Below are positions 11,912 through 24,497 of a DNA stretch of 64,000 nt, piece by piece; the first letter of the stretch is position 1, and the number at the start of each line of letters is the position of its first letter. Origin of the DNA: Mactra quadrangularis. Its lineage: Eukaryota; Mollusca; Bivalvia; Venerida; Mactridae. The stretch is from positions 47,073,253 to 47,137,252 of the forward strand of contig CM046303.1 of NCBI GenBank assembly GCA_025267735.1. The letters run 5' to 3'. A program made the translations under genes and the position numbers. The notes under the pieces were generated by a model. The model was given only the letters and a program-made list of their open reading frames with translations, did not search any database and was not told where the DNA came from.

Positions 11912-12381
11912 AAATAGCCCCACTTCTGAGAAAAACTCTATTATGTACTCAAACTTATTTTTTTTGATCATTATTTATGCTAATTTAATTATTGTTACAA
12001 CTTTGTAAAATAAAGCTGATAGCAAGTTCTGATAAGTTTAATTTAGTTGTATTGATTTGAATCTGTTAATGAATTGTTTGAATTAGTATAAAATGAAATT
12101 TGAGTTTGTGACTTTGAGTTTATAATAAAACACAATGATGTTTTTATTTTGATACATTATTTTCATTATGATGATAGTATATTAACAGCCATTCTGACTG
12201 ACTGCATAAGCACGCTATTTAGTGACAAAAACAATTGAGTTTGTTATAGAATTCATACTTAAGTTTATTTATGAAACTGGGGCTAACAGCATCCTTTCAT
12301 ACTAATATTCAGCAACTGAGTACATATATAGTGAAGAAACATTTTGTATGGTTAGTATTCCCGTATGTTATACATTTTAGG

Positions 12382-12492
12382 CTGCCACGGATGTCTACGG
12401 ATTCAGACAAATAAGAATAGACCAAATTGGTTCCATTTGAGTTGGGTTTAAGAGTATATGGAAACAGGACAATAAGATATAACTTCCAGTGG
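12382..12492 (+). other. Possible non-coding exon
   Basis: An acceptor-like TACATTTTAG is followed by about 110 bp of less AT-rich sequence and a good donor, CCAGTG|GTAAGTAC, at about 12493. Every frame eventually meets a stop inside it, so if transcribed it would be UTR or lncRNA. Support is only the splice-site pair. Confidence 0.15.
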
Positions 12493-13929
12493 TAAGTACA
12501 TTGAAATTCTCATTTTTTTATATTTAATATATGGTCATTCAGGACTGACAAAGTTTGGTTCGAACTGCGGTTTGTTGCTACGGTTTGATTCGTATTGCGG
12601 TTCATAATTTATTATCCTATTGTGTAATATAAAATAATGAAAGTTGGTGAAGTGTTCCGGTCGCATGTAACAAGCGACCATTAAGTCCATCGGTTTTCAG
12701 TTAACTATTCAGAAGTTCATTCAGGAATTAACAGTTGTTAATTCGGAAATTTATTCAGAAGTCGATCGACGAAGTGCCGATTACACAGCTGCTTAATCAG
12801 AAGTTTATCTAAAAGTGTTTGTGAAACGCATTTAGAAAACCTTTCAGATTTTTAAAGCCAACTTTATGTAGTTGAACGCATATATGCGTTCATAACTGTT
12901 TACGAATGATTTAGGCGACGTGCTGAAAACAGCTGCTGATTAAAAAGTATATTCAAAGTATTGTTTATTTGCGAGAACACAGCTGTGCATTCAGGCATCT
13001 ATACAGAATTTTATTTGTCAAAATATATGCGTTCAACAAATAATTTAAAATTATATTGAGCCGTGCGGAATGAACAGCTGATTATTAAGTAATCTATTCA
13101 GATGTCTATTTGCCAAAATATAGCTATGCATTCTTAACTTAAAAGTCTATTGATGCAGTGCCTAAAACAGCTACTTATTCAAACGTCTATTCAGATGCAT
13201 GTTCACGTTTATACATAAACCTTGCTCGACCTTCTTTATTTCTTTCCTGTCTGGAAATTTGACCGGACTCTAAACGATGAATCGATTTTTAAGCCCGTAC
13301 GTGTGTTTCGCACACAAGAGTGGAGTTCTTATTTCTTTAGACACAATTTCACAAAACAAATCGCAAATATTTTTCTATTCTTTCAGATATCTTAAATTCC
13401 GTTTTAGTCTATTGGTACCGAGCCGTATAAACGGCTGCTCGCTCAGAAGTCTACTCGGAAGTATATTTGCGAAAACGTTGTATCTATTCAGAAGTCTACA
13501 TTTAATAAGAATTTGGGCCACGCGTTTAAAATCTATTCAGAATCTTTAGATTACTATGTATGCGTCAATATGTTATTTTAGATATCTGTAAAAAACAGTT
13601 TTACAAGAATAAGTGTCTGTATATTTATTTAGCATTAATTATTACCTACCGTTTCACCATATTGACCTTTAAAAAGAGTTTACAGAAGGCTGAGATTAAT
13701 TAAGTATGACAGATATAATAGTAGGGGGGGGTTTGTTAATTTCATTTTTTAAAGATAGCCATGTGAGACCCTGCTTAAAATATGGTGCCATGAATATGAT
13801 AATAGAATCAACAACAAAAAATTTTGTGTGGCCCCATTAACCACCCTGTACATACCCCTTGAAAGTCAGACACGCCCATTTTACATAAAAATAACAATTT
13901 TTTATATCCAACTGTTATAAATCAATTCT

Positions 13930-16210
13930 TATAGGCTTTCAATATATCAATATGTAGGTTTGTTAGGCTGCTGAGTTCAAATATGAAGTCAAAATCTAAA
14001 TTAAACAACTTAATATGGCAGAAGATTCAAAATGGCTGCCAAAATGACCCAAATTTTGGACATATTTGTGTATTATATTTACTGGGCATTGAATATGTTG
14101 AATCATGCCTGCAATATATCAATCTAAATGTGTTTTATGGTGTTGAGTTCAAATATTAACTCCAAAACTAAATTTAACAAACTAATATGGCAGAAAATTC
14201 AAAATGGCCGCCAAAATAAATCATATTTCAGTTATAAACGGCACACTTTAAACATGTTACGCAATTTATAAATTAAATCTAGTTAATGAAATCTTAACAA
14301 AAGACCAAAGTTATGACACTTGATTATAAGTGTGCAAATATATTTTATTCATTATATAGCTGAGGTAGAGCTCTAGAGGTATGATTAGAGGTTAAGGTCT
14401 GAGAGGTCATTCATTCCAACCTCACCAGCGGCACATATGATGTCTTGATTGAAAAATGTGTCTTTGATTGCTTTACTTCATTAAGATGTTGATGAGTAGG
14501 AAATGTCTTGGCACTTTGGTTGCAAAGTAGAGTTAAAATTCCCAGGAATGTTTTTAAATATTAGTAACTAAATGATCATCATGGGTGATGGCTGTATGCT
14601 ATCATGTATCAAGCATCTAAGCTACAATATGGATTGCAACTCTTTTTTAACAAGACTGTGTTGTGTTGTTAAATTCTGAAAATATAATAAAGCAATGATT
14701 TCTTGGTAAAGAATGACTTTATAGCTTATCAGATTTCTAGATGCAATTCATTTACTTTCTCTGTGTCTATGTTTATTAAGTTTGGCGTATGTATGTATCA
14801 AAATCTTCACAAAAAAGTAAATGGACCAACAATTGCTTTCAGAAATTCAAAGAATTGTATTCTCCAATTTTCCAAGTTTATACTTACTTGCATTTCTTTT
14901 AACTATCCCTAAAAACTAATGATTGAGATGATGGTGTTCAATTATTTGGCCAACTGTGCACGGTTGAAACAAATGCAAGACATTCCATGATAAGAAAATG
15001 AGATTGCTTAAGTGACAACCGAGTAAAAGAAAAGTAAAGAAAACAATAATTGAAATAGGCAATTACTTTTTTGAGCAGTGGTTTATACAATCACAGCCAA
15101 ACCAAGCAAAATGCAATGTGTTAATTGATTAAACCTTTGAATCTCTCATGAATGCTAAAACGGACAGGAAACCTTTTTAGCTCATATTTCATACACTTTG
15201 TAACTAATGAGAATTTTTATATAAAGACATAAACTTATCAATACAAACAGGTATAGAATGGTTTCTCCATAACTGAGGATGAGCAGAAAACATTTGGTAC
15301 ATTTTCTACAGAAAAAATACTACAAGAACTTAAACACAAAACCTTTAAGATTACATATTTTAACCAAATGTGCAGCTATTTTCCATGGTCATTTGACTAC
15401 TGGTATATTCATATGAATATATCAGTTGCCTGATGATGTATAATTTAACATTACACTATTGGACTATGGAAAATACGTAAATTAATGGATCTTTAGTAAA
15501 AGACTTTACGATAGCCTTTGAAAGTGTAGGCTTCCAATCTGAAAATTTATTTGAGCAATGTCAGGTCTGACTTTCGTGTTGAACTGACATACCTCATTAA
15601 ATATTAAGATACAAGTTCTTGCAAAAAAGATTATTATATGTAATATATGATTATTTGCTTTATTATATTACAAATAATCTAAACAATTGCATTAAGAGTG
15701 ATAACAAACCATGATTCAACATATAGATTTGACCATTGATAAACAGTATACATTGAAAATGTGTTATTTTGGTAGCCATTTTGAATTTTTGTTCATATTG
15801 GGTTGTTTAAATTAGTTTTGACTTCATATTTGAACTAATTACCCTAACAAACTTATAAATTGACATAACGTTAGCATGATTCAACACATAGAATGCCAGG
15901 ATAAGTAATTACCCGAATATGCTAAAACAAACTAGGTTAAATTTGGCAGCCATTTTGAATTTCTCGCCATTTTGGTTTCTTAAATTAACTTCATATTTGA
16001 ATTCAGCACCTTAGAAACCTATAGCTAGACATATTGCAGGCATGATTCAACATATTAAATGTCCAGGATAAATAACCTCCCGAATATGCTTGTACTATGG
16101 TTATTTTGGCGGCCATTTTGAATTTTCAGCCATTTTGGTTTGATTAATTTTGTTTTTGACTTCATATTTGAACTCAGCACCTTAATAAACCTATTAAATG
16201 ACATATTGCA
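13930..16210. repeat. ~166-bp tandem repeats in both inverted arms
   Basis: In the right arm ATGATTCAAC recurs at 15711, 15876 and 16042 (spacing 165 and 166), with GCCATTTTGAATTTT in every unit. In the left arm at least two units appear in the opposite orientation, around 13930-14220. Units carry an AAAATGGC[CT]GCC core. The interval 14250-15700 between the arms is not repetitive. Confidence 0.75.
14250..15700. other. Spacer of the inverted-repeat element, no gene seen
   Basis: AT-rich sequence without a convincing open frame. A frame at 14703-14912 is open but has no recognisable content or codon bias and is not called. Confidence 0.5.
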
Positions 16211-17013
16211 ATCCAATACCATACAACTTATTGCAATTAAATGTAAAAAACTGGTAATTTATGTGAAAATGGGCGTGGCCAACCTTCAGAGGGTATGTAC
16301 AGGGGGGTTAATGGGGTCAGAAATTAAAAAGATATGCTTTTCCTTACATGTCAGTACATGTAGCATTTTTTAAACAGGGTCCCATAAAAAGTCAAATTAA
16401 CAACCCCCCCTAATAATAGTCAACTGTTTTTTTGATATCATAACTATGCGGTTTTATTGCATGGTATATAATTATGATAAAATCACAAAACGTTAGGGCA
16501 AACCTAGGAATCATTGACAATTTTTCAGTGATGTCTTCGTACAAACGCCTTTATTCCTTCTGACTTAATTCCATGATTGTTTAAGGCTAAATGAAAAGCT
16601 GTTATAAGTGTAGTTCGGAAATGCATTAATAAAATTTTTAATTCTCTTCGGAATGCATAGCTACAACTTTGCAAATAGAATTCTTAATAGATTTGAACGC
16701 AAAGCCATGTCAAGTTTTGTGAATAAACTTCTTGATAAACAGCTTTGGTTCGGCGCTATGACAACGGACTCTTGAATTAGTTTTTGAATACATGGTTATG
16801 TTTTCACAATTATACTTCTGAATAGACATCTGAATTAGGTTCTGTTTATTCGCCGAACAAACTTTTGATTATCCAACGAATAGATTTGTATAGTTAACTA
16901 ACAATTATAAAGTAACTTCATGGACTAAGTGCATAACAAATACAAATACAAATACATTTATTTCAGCAATTAAGCACATATGTGCTTTTCTGCCGTCAGT
17001 TGGCGGCAACAAC

Positions 17014-17060
17014 AATACATACATACATACATACATACATACATACATACATACATACAT
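17014..17060. repeat. (ATAC)n microsatellite
   Basis: About 11-12 uninterrupted copies of a 4-bp unit (ACAT/ATAC) inside the 3' UTR of the LINE at 16943-18640. Confidence 0.97.
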
Positions 17061-17349
17061 GTTAATTAATATTTATGACAATACATCATAAGGAATATGT
17101 ATAAACAAGCATGTATAAGAATAAAATAATATTTAAATAGTGATACATCATTGAGAAGAGTAAGAGTACAGAATTTGAATCTTTAAAGCAGTACTTTTAC
17201 TTAAAAAAGGAGAATCGTTAGAAAGTTAGACAAAAAAACACAAGAAAAACAAGAAAGCAACAAAACTAAATTGTGAACTTATTATGTGTTCACTTGATTT
17301 AGTAAAGAAGATCGTTTTTTATTAACAATATATATATATCTCGCTAATT

Positions 17350-18630
17350 CACAAATTAGACTAGTACTTGCTTTGAGGACATTAAATTTCGTAATTTTTG
17401 GTAGGTGGCCAATGGTTATAATAATTGGATAGGCATTCTTTGCGAATATTACGGTACATGGGACAGATTAAAATGAAATGGTATTAATCTTCAATTACGT
17501 TCATATCACAAAAAAAATGCATTTTCTATCAGCTCTGTCAATATTTCTATAACGCCCTTCTTCTATGACAAGTTTATGAGCAGAGCAACGAATACGAGTT
17601 AAAGCAATCCTATGATTATCATTTTTGATACAAGATAAATATTTTTCAGATTATTTTTAAATAGTTTGTAGGTATTCAATCTATGCATGTTGTCTAAAAA
17701 AGAGAAAAGTAGTTGATAATATTGACTATATAAACATCGTATAATATTGTTCAACTGGGAACGTGAAAAATCCATAGTTTCCCATATGTAGGAGTATCCC
17801 AGATCGTTCAACAAGTTCTTAACATCGCCTGCCCAAGAATTTGTAACATTATTTATTAATACATATTTTAAAAATTTGATATATACTTTTTCAATGTCAG
17901 GACTTTTATGGAACCCCCAAATTTCACACTTGTAGTTAAGAATTGGTATACCATACTATCAAATAGTTTAATTTTTTCAAGTACGTCAAGGGAGACAATC
18001 TGAAAAATTGATTTAATACAAAATATAGAACGCAATGCTTGTTCAGATAATGATTTCTGTGTATTGTAAAATTTACCATTTGATGATAGTAGAACACCTA
18101 AGTAACAAAATTTATCAACAATATTCAATTTGATATTTCCATAAAAGATATCAAAGTTTGTGCGTTTATTGACCAATATGCAACACATCACAACAGTTTT
18201 TGATGTATTAACAATAATATTCCACTTTGAACAATAAGTGTGCAAATTATTCAACAGTAACTGTAAGCCCGTGAGAGAATATGAAAAAAGGACGGCATCA
18301 TCAGCAAAAAGCAGTATAAATATTTGTAATTGGTCTAAGTGGACTAAGTCAGCCTCATTATCGAAGAGACAGGACTCCATGCGATTTATAAAATGTAAAA
18401 AAGAAGAGGTGACAATGTCTCACCCTGTTTAACCCCCATATAACTATCAAAATATTCAGTTAAATTATTGTTAAGTTTAACGCATATTTTTTCAGTTTGA
18501 TACTTACTACGTAACATAGTTAAAAACTTAGTGGACATGTTATAATTATTTAATTTAAACCATATACCATTTCTGTATACCATGTCAAATGCTTTTTTAA
18601 AGTCGACAAAAGCGCAAAAGCATATCAATA
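17350..18630 (-). pseudogene. Broken LINE reverse transcriptase (ORF2 fragment)
   Basis: From 18628 downward the minus strand encodes RT motif A (FVDFKKAFD), then motif B (GVKQGETLSPLLF). A frame change follows at about 18390-18400. In the new frame come motif C (LLFADDAVLF), the D/E region (NIIVNTSKTVVM, FCYLGVLLSSNGK) and the thumb. Downstream, after further stops, 17599-17870 resembles the linker (LLNDLGYSYIWE), and 17400-17520 the C-terminal Cys/His motif with ED-YHF and CPMYRNIRKEC. The catalytic FADD is intact, but the 5' half including the endonuclease is missing and at least one frameshift and several stops interrupt it. The family is non-LTR retrotransposon; I do not assign a clade. 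Confidence 0.85.
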
Positions 18631-18640
18631 ACCCCGTATT

Positions 18641-19230
18641 ATTTGTATGTGGAGTATATTAATTGTATAATATTCAAATCGCTTTCTCGCTATACAATCT
18701 CCATTTCCACTTACCAGAGTACTGACAATTCATTCGAATGGGAGTTCTCAGATTTTTTATTTTGTCGCCCTTGAACAAACTTCAGGCTTATAGTTCATTA
18801 TACCTGTTAATGGTCAATGGGGACTATTGTGAAATCAGTTCATGTGCCACCTGAACTCATTTTATGATTGAATTTTGAATCTTGTAGTGTGATGTTCTGG
18901 CAGTTCTGGCAACTGTGACTGAAATACATTTCTTATTTTAAAAAAGTGATAAAACGAATGTTCTATTAGCAAATCTATCAAAGCAATTAATATATCTATA
19001 TAAAGCTATCGATACGCTTTCAGAAATGTCTGACTTACAGCCTTTAGACTTTTACCAATAACTGGTAAATGATATTGGCATGTGAATATGTTTCATGTGC
19101 CACATTGGCAAATATTTGCAATCTGAACCCTCCCATACACATGAACTGTCGATTTTGTGCTTTCCAATAAAGATAGTATAGTGAATTGCATGTTATATGA
19201 TACATTCCATATTCAAACACGCACGTAGAA
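18641..19230. other. Non-coding DNA
   Basis: Nothing recognised. Confidence 0.4.
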
Positions 19231-19234
19231 AGCA

Positions 19235-19519
19235 TTTTCAGATTGGGGGGGGGGGGGGGCTAATTTGTTCAGATTTATTTTAAGAAAAAGAAAACGTTAC
19301 CTAATGTTACAGTACTTTTGTTTAAGTTTAGTTTTACACTGCATTTGAGCATCTTGTTCCATAAAAAGTGTTTGCAATATTGATCTTAAAGAAAAAGCAC
19401 ACATGTTTCAATCAATTTAGTGTGACAGATTAAGTAAAGATCCTCAATCACTTTAACTGCTGAAAATATTGGGGGAGGGCTAAGCCCCCAGCCCCCCCCC
19501 CCCTGTTCCTACGGGCCTG
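19235..19519. mobile_element. Poly-G/poly-C bounded element remnant
   Basis: A run of 15 G at 19245-19259 and a run of 12 C at 19492-19503 bound this block. On the minus strand the right edge reads CAGGCCCGTAGGAACAGGGG followed by GGCTGGGGGCTTAGCC, a terminus type seen on non-autonomous elements in invertebrate genomes (from general knowledge). The left end lacks a matching terminus, so the copy is probably truncated. Confidence 0.4.
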
Positions 19520-20362
19520 TCAAATGATTATAGAGTTTGAGTTCATAGTTCATACACATCGTCATTAACAGCAATGCATTTGTCCAAGTATAGAAGTTTT
19601 GTTCATCATGAAAACGGAATTCCTCCTAATATCAAAGCACTGAAAGTGCTGTAGGAACGATTCTTGAAAGCGTGTAGGTACCATGTCTAAGATATAATTT
19701 CTAAATTAACACAAGTAATAAGTTGTTATATCAAGAACATAATATTATAAAAAATCTTGCAAATTCAAAGGTATTGCAAGTAAACTATACAACAAAAGTA
19801 TATACACTTAAAATTCAGTAATTGTCTTTTCTTAAGATGTGCTGTGACTAGTTTGCTCTTCTGTAGAACTTTGAGGTAGATTCTCTGCAAACTTTTATCT
19901 TGATGCTGCTGAGTAATGTTGAACTTCTAGCAAATACTTACATGGATGATATATGTTTTTGGGGAATTAAAGCCAAAGATTTGCTGAAAGTCTAGCACGA
20001 AATTATTTGTATCAATTTATATATATCAAAATGAAAGCGACTAACAGATTAAGACATGAATGAGGGAGCGTGACATTTGCATTATTCAAATGATATTATT
20101 TTTGCATTCATTCCATTCGTCATATTTAAGTCGATTTGAGATCTTTAATCCGTTTACACATATTACCCATATTTATCACTTGAAAGTGTATGGTGTCCAC
20201 ATTTAAAGTGCATTGTAATTATTAAGTTTATGTATGCCATTGACAGTGTTTTTCCTATTTATAAAACAGTGAAAATACTAATGAATACACCGTGTTTTGA
20301 TCACAAAAACTGATTACAAGGGGAGCCTACTCTGTGCGGCTTAGTAAGAGAGGAAAATAAGG
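19520..20362. other. Non-coding DNA
   Basis: Nothing recognised. Confidence 0.4.
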
Positions 20363-20992
20363 ATATTTCGATGGTTGACATCAACTTGTGTGAAAAAATC
20401 CCATTCTCTGATAATCAGTGGTATCGGCTGAAATGCTGCATATATTTAGGTAGTCTATTTTGATTCATGAAATAGCGCATATTTTTTGTAAGCCATTAGT
20501 CTTTCATTTGAGGCATTCGTTTAAAGGTGCGAACAAAACTGCCTGTGGCTTAAGGTAAAAATGTTATCTGCTAAGTGGACCATTTTAAAGATTTATAAAC
20601 TAGTACAACACGTAGTTATTAACAGTATCCCCAGCACATGTCATTTTGACGCCGGAAAGGCAATTTTAGCTGACACAGATTCTCCGGTGGAGTTTGAGCC
20701 TTAAAATATGAAAAAAAAAAATATTTTGGTGATTTTTTTGTCCTTTTTGGTCACTTTCACACCAAGATTTAGTGATTGATACCATCAATTTATGTGAAAA
20801 ATTAACATTTTTTTGTGAAACAAAATTTTCCAAAAATTGCTTTAAAAAGTAGCACTTTCTTTAGAATCAGTGGTATCGCCAATGGTGTATATATTTTAGG
20901 TAGTCCATTTTGTTTCATAAAATTGCGCATATTACTGGAAAGTAATGAGTCCTTCATATTACGCATAGATTTGGAGGCGTGAAACAACATTT
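20363..20992 (+). repeat. Diverged direct repeat pair
   Basis: Copies at about 20363-20550 and 20770-20992, roughly 410 bp apart, share the order GTGTGAAAAA, TCAGTGGTATCG, ATATTTTAGGTAGTCCATTT (TTTAGGTAGTCTATTT in copy 1), AATTGCGCATATT, AGTCCTTCAT and a closing GCGTGAAACAA. Function unknown; probably two units of an old tandem repeat. Confidence 0.7.
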
Positions 20993-20999
20993 TGTCCCT

Positions 21000-21540
21000 T
21001 TGATGTTACAATGGAAGGGACCGGAACAATTCTTTAATCTTGTTATAAGCCGAATGGTTTCGGCACACTTCAATCATAATTATATCTTCAAGAAGTAAAT
21101 TTTGACGGTTCGATATAACTAATACAAGTATGATTAATTGCATTTACAATTACAATGTATCAATAATCACTTTCTAATAAATTCAACATAACAGTTAGTC
21201 TACCAACTTCGCGCTTTTAAATCATAACAATAAATACGTTCAATTCTATTTTGTTTATCTCACATCACACATTTTTTTCAGTCAATTTGAAGTTTAATTT
21301 CATAATAATGTTCAATAATCGGTTAAACATGTGCTGAGTCTTACAGTACATGAGTACTACATTTTTGTATACAATACATAGAATACAATTGACACAATAC
21401 TTATGCAATCTCTAAATATCATTACTGTACTTTATCCAAAAATATCTTCAATTCTTGGTAGAAATATATTCAATTTTGCTTTTTATTGTTAATACATATT
21501 TTTTTGATAAATAACCAAATAGATTATATATCAAACTATC
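21000..21540. other. Non-coding DNA
   Basis: Nothing recognised. Confidence 0.4.
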
Positions 21541-21547
21541 ATAATAT

Positions 21548-21640
21548 ATTTTACGGGTCGAGTTGATAATGGGTTGAGTTGTCCACGAGTTGAGTTGTCC
21601 CAAATTTCGGGTTGAGTTGTCCACGGGTTGAGTTGTTCCG
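21548..21640 (+). repeat. Short minisatellite, GGGTTGAGTTGTCC
   Basis: Five loose copies of GGGTTGAGTTGTCCACG and variants (GGGTCGAGTTGATAAT, ACGAGTTGAGTTGTCCC, CGGGTTGAGTTGTTCC) within 90 bp. Confidence 0.8.
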
Positions 21641-21645
21641 GATCC

Positions 21646-22920
21646 CAATGGAAGCGGTTAATTGTCGAAGAAGAAAGTGTGACATGCCGTTTATAAATCA
21701 CTTATGAAAGTCTGTTGTCCACATTTTGGGTGCTTTTTAATGATAAAGTGTATGTACAGTGCAAAAAGGAATGGATTTATAACCTTATAGTCACAATAAC
21801 TGGTTAAATAAATGGAGATGAACCGCCCCTATTGTGCGAGCGAATCGTCTACAAGCGAATATAACTGGGTGCGAATCGTTCGCTACCTTTCCGAAACTAG
21901 GTCATTCTTCTGCTTTGAGATAAACACGTTTTCACGATTAGTATTATGCTTCATTCGCAGTCTATACATATGCTATGTTGTGCAAATTCATTTTTCATGC
22001 TGTCAAGAGAGATATATTTAGTCAAAACATGAATTTTTTCGAGGTTTAATAGTCTCGATCATTGATATAGATCAATGGTCTCGATAACCATGCATTTAAC
22101 AAACGGAAGTCTTCGTTTTGTAAAGTTTAGTACCCTGCTTTTTCGTTTAAGATAGCTTACAAGCCGAATGAGCCGGGAACCAACGGTATAGAATAAATAA
22201 TCAGGTCGGGTTAAAGTTCGTATGAAATATTAATGTATTTGTATACACAACGGGAATTAATGAGTATAATTACGATTGACCAGTTTGCGTCGTTTCGAAG
22301 TTGTTCGGTAATTTCCGTTTGTAGGGGAGACAACCTAGCTCCGTATAGTTACATGATAATGAGAAAGTATGCATAAATTATCCTTCTTTGCCTTTGTTGA
22401 AAGGCGTGGAAATATGAATATTTATGAGTCAGAATGGTTTTAAGATTTGTCATGTCTCTGGAACGATAAATCGTTCCAATAAAACCATGTCTATAGTCTT
22501 AGACAACTGTTCGTTTACGAGTCAAACATACTATACGTGTAAATGATTTTGTCGACTAAACAAGTTCCACGTTTGTTGTGTTGTTTTCTATCAGCCTCTA
22601 AAGTTATTATTCGTCTTATGCAAAGCAAAAGATTTTGAGGTCATCCAAAAGCGCATTAGCCTGTTATTTATAGAATGCTTAATTTATTATGATGAAACTG
22701 GCCAGTAGTTAAACTTTGGTAAAAAACTACAACTTTCAGAATGATAAATCATTTACATGTATAGTGTTTTGACTTAAAACCGTGCCGGGCGACTTTTTCT
22801 ACGTATACTAAATTGTACGTCTACACTGTATCAGAAATGTATATCATGTTAACACACTTTTCTAAACTTGTTAAAATTACATTACATTTACTTTTATTAT
22901 CAAAAAGAGGTAATATCTGA
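21646..22920. other. Non-coding DNA
   Basis: No gene recognised. The CG-containing stretch 21820-21900 (GCGAGCGAATCGTC, GTGCGAATCGTTCGC) resembles the GAGCGAGCGA motif of the MITE at 22924. Confidence 0.4.
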
Positions 22921-22923
22921 CTC

Positions 22924-23165
22924 TAGCTTTGGCCACAACAAGTTGATCATGTATTCTACGGATTTTTCTGGGGAAAAAATGGAGCGAGCGAGTGGTGAAG
23001 AAAAGAATTTAAAAAGTCTTTATTCACTTGCTTTATATAGCGGTTTGACCAAATTTTTATGAGCGAGCGAGGAAATAAAAAAAATGTTTTTGGTAAAAAC
23101 CGTCAAAATTAAGGTGCGAGCGAATCCATAGAACATATGATCAACTTGTTGTAGCCTTAGTTTGC
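22924..23165. mobile_element. Palindromic MITE
   Basis: Inverted arms: left GGCCACAACAAGTTGATCAT then GTATTCTACGGATT; right, read inverted, GGCTACAACAAGTTGATCAT then ATGTTCTATGGATT. The interior contains repeated GAGCGAGCGA and no coding potential. About 240 bp. A target duplication was not resolved. Confidence 0.75.
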
Positions 23166-24070
23166 CAAAAAAATGTTATTTTAGAAATCTACTTCAAGTT
23201 GAATGACAAGCAATGTGTAATCAACGACAATTTTCATAATCTAATCAATATTAACCATGTGTGAAAACTGTGTTTTTAGTTGTAATTTACATTAGCGGAA
23301 TTCTTTACCACATTATTTTTGAATGGTTAACTAAAGTTCTTTAAAGTTGATTTTATTATTTTTGCAGGATTATATGAAATGTTAACATCGTGACCAAGTG
23401 TGATGAAAATGTCAATGTATGAATTCACAAGAAGTCAAGAAATAAACCAACATTTATAAACATTATTTATGTACTTGTACATAAGACTACAAGATCAAGA
23501 GTGTTATTCCATGTATTTTATATCTATTAAACTATAACTTCATGGTCTTTAAGCATGCTTGAGCAGAAATTGCTCTACGACAAGGTGTGCTTTCTGAGTG
23601 TTTGTCTTTCTTTTCTACTTCGGAGATAAATAATTATTACTTCTTCAAGCGAAAGAATATGTTCTCAAACTATCCTTACGAGTACTACCAAGCTAGGGTA
23701 TGCACCCTGAAAATGAAATAAAATTTACAGGCGCATAGCATGGTTTGGTATATGTTATACTAATAGTTTAATGTACCTATTTATGCATTGTAGATACTGT
23801 AAAGATAATTTTGGGTGTCCCTTTCATATTCTTAATTTTACTATGTCATGACATTGTGCTCTATTCACAAGCCATGTTTATACTTACGCGTAGAATCAAG
23901 CTCTGTCGAAATTTTATCAAGTCTGCATGCAAAACATTAAAGAATTGTAGTATGATGTTGAAAGGAAAAAGAAAATTGCTCATACTCTCGCTTTGTACAC
24001 ATTTAGTTCTTAGCGGCTTAAAGATGTAACTGTTAAATATCTCCATATCGCTGGTAAAATAATGTTGGTA
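23166..24070. other. Non-coding DNA
   Basis: Nothing recognised. Confidence 0.4.
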
Positions 24071-24074
24071 TTGA

Positions 24075-24396
24075 CCTGTAGCATGTTCAATTAACAAAAC
24101 GTTAATGAACGTTCCGTAACGATACATTCGGAACTCCTCGGCCATTCACTGCAAATAATCTCATCTAATACACAAATATGCAATCGTTAAGGCAATGAGT
24201 GATGTTTCAAAATTTACGGATTAAAAATGAAACATCACTTATTGCCTAAACGATCATATATTTGTTTACTTCTACATCGGTAGTTTCAAAATAGCGTCTA
24301 AATATGTCCGAGATTAATCGCAGTGAATGGCCGAGGAGTTTCGAGTGTATCGTTACGGCACGTTCTGTAACGTTTTGTGAAATTGAACAGGCTACT
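24075..24396. mobile_element. Foldback element, CATTCGGAACTCCTCGG family (copy 1)
   Basis: Inverted arms of about 75 bp: 24076-24151 contains CGTAACGATACATTCGGAAC then TCCTCGGCCATTCACTGC; 24320-24394 is its inverse with GCAGTGAATGGCCGAGGAG. At the centre is a second perfect-looking hairpin (AAGGCAATGAGTGATGTTTCA and its inverse, 24187-24252). The right half shares about 120 bp with the copy at 62540-62730. Confidence 0.85.
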
Positions 24397-24497
24397 GGTA
24401 CAAACTTTCCATTATTACTTCTCACGTTGGCAATACCATGTGACCATTTCACCACAAATGTTACGGTGTCAATAAGTAAACAGTAAACAATCCGCAT

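Larger units (their letters stand above)
12660..16942. mobile_element. Composite element with long inverted-repeat arms
   Basis: A left arm (about 12660-14240) and a right arm (about 15700-16942) are inverted relatives. Outer ends share TTAGTCCAT followed by GTTAACTAT. Next come degenerate repeats of TATTCAGAAGTCTATT (left 12700-13560; right 16740-16870). Then come a G-run/C-run pair (GGGGGGGGTTTGTTAATTTC at 13723; its complement near 16400), GACCCTG(C/T)TTAAA, and CCCATTAACC(A)CCCTGTACAT. Innermost is a ~166-bp tandem repeat carrying ATGATTCAAC (15711, 15876, 16042) and AAAATGGC(C/T)GCC. The spacer 14250-15700 shows no transposase. It resembles a long-TIR or foldback non-autonomous DNA transposon. 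Arms are strongly diverged, so it is old. Confidence 0.7.
16943..18640 (-). mobile_element. 5'-truncated LINE (non-LTR retrotransposon)
   Basis: On the minus strand the element runs from a truncated 5' edge near 18640 through reverse transcriptase and a C-terminal region. A 3' UTR with a (GTAT)n microsatellite follows, then AATAAATGTATTTGTATTTG ending in a TATTTG-repeat tail at about 16943. The tail directly abuts the right end of the inverted-repeat element at 12660-16942, so insertion was at or next to that boundary. A clear target-site duplication was not seen. Confidence 0.85.

Noticed and set aside
14360..14450. tRNA-like sequence (GCTGAGGTAGAGCTC ... CATTCCAACCTC)
   Set aside because: A- and B-box resemblance is poor and no cloverleaf could be drawn by eye.
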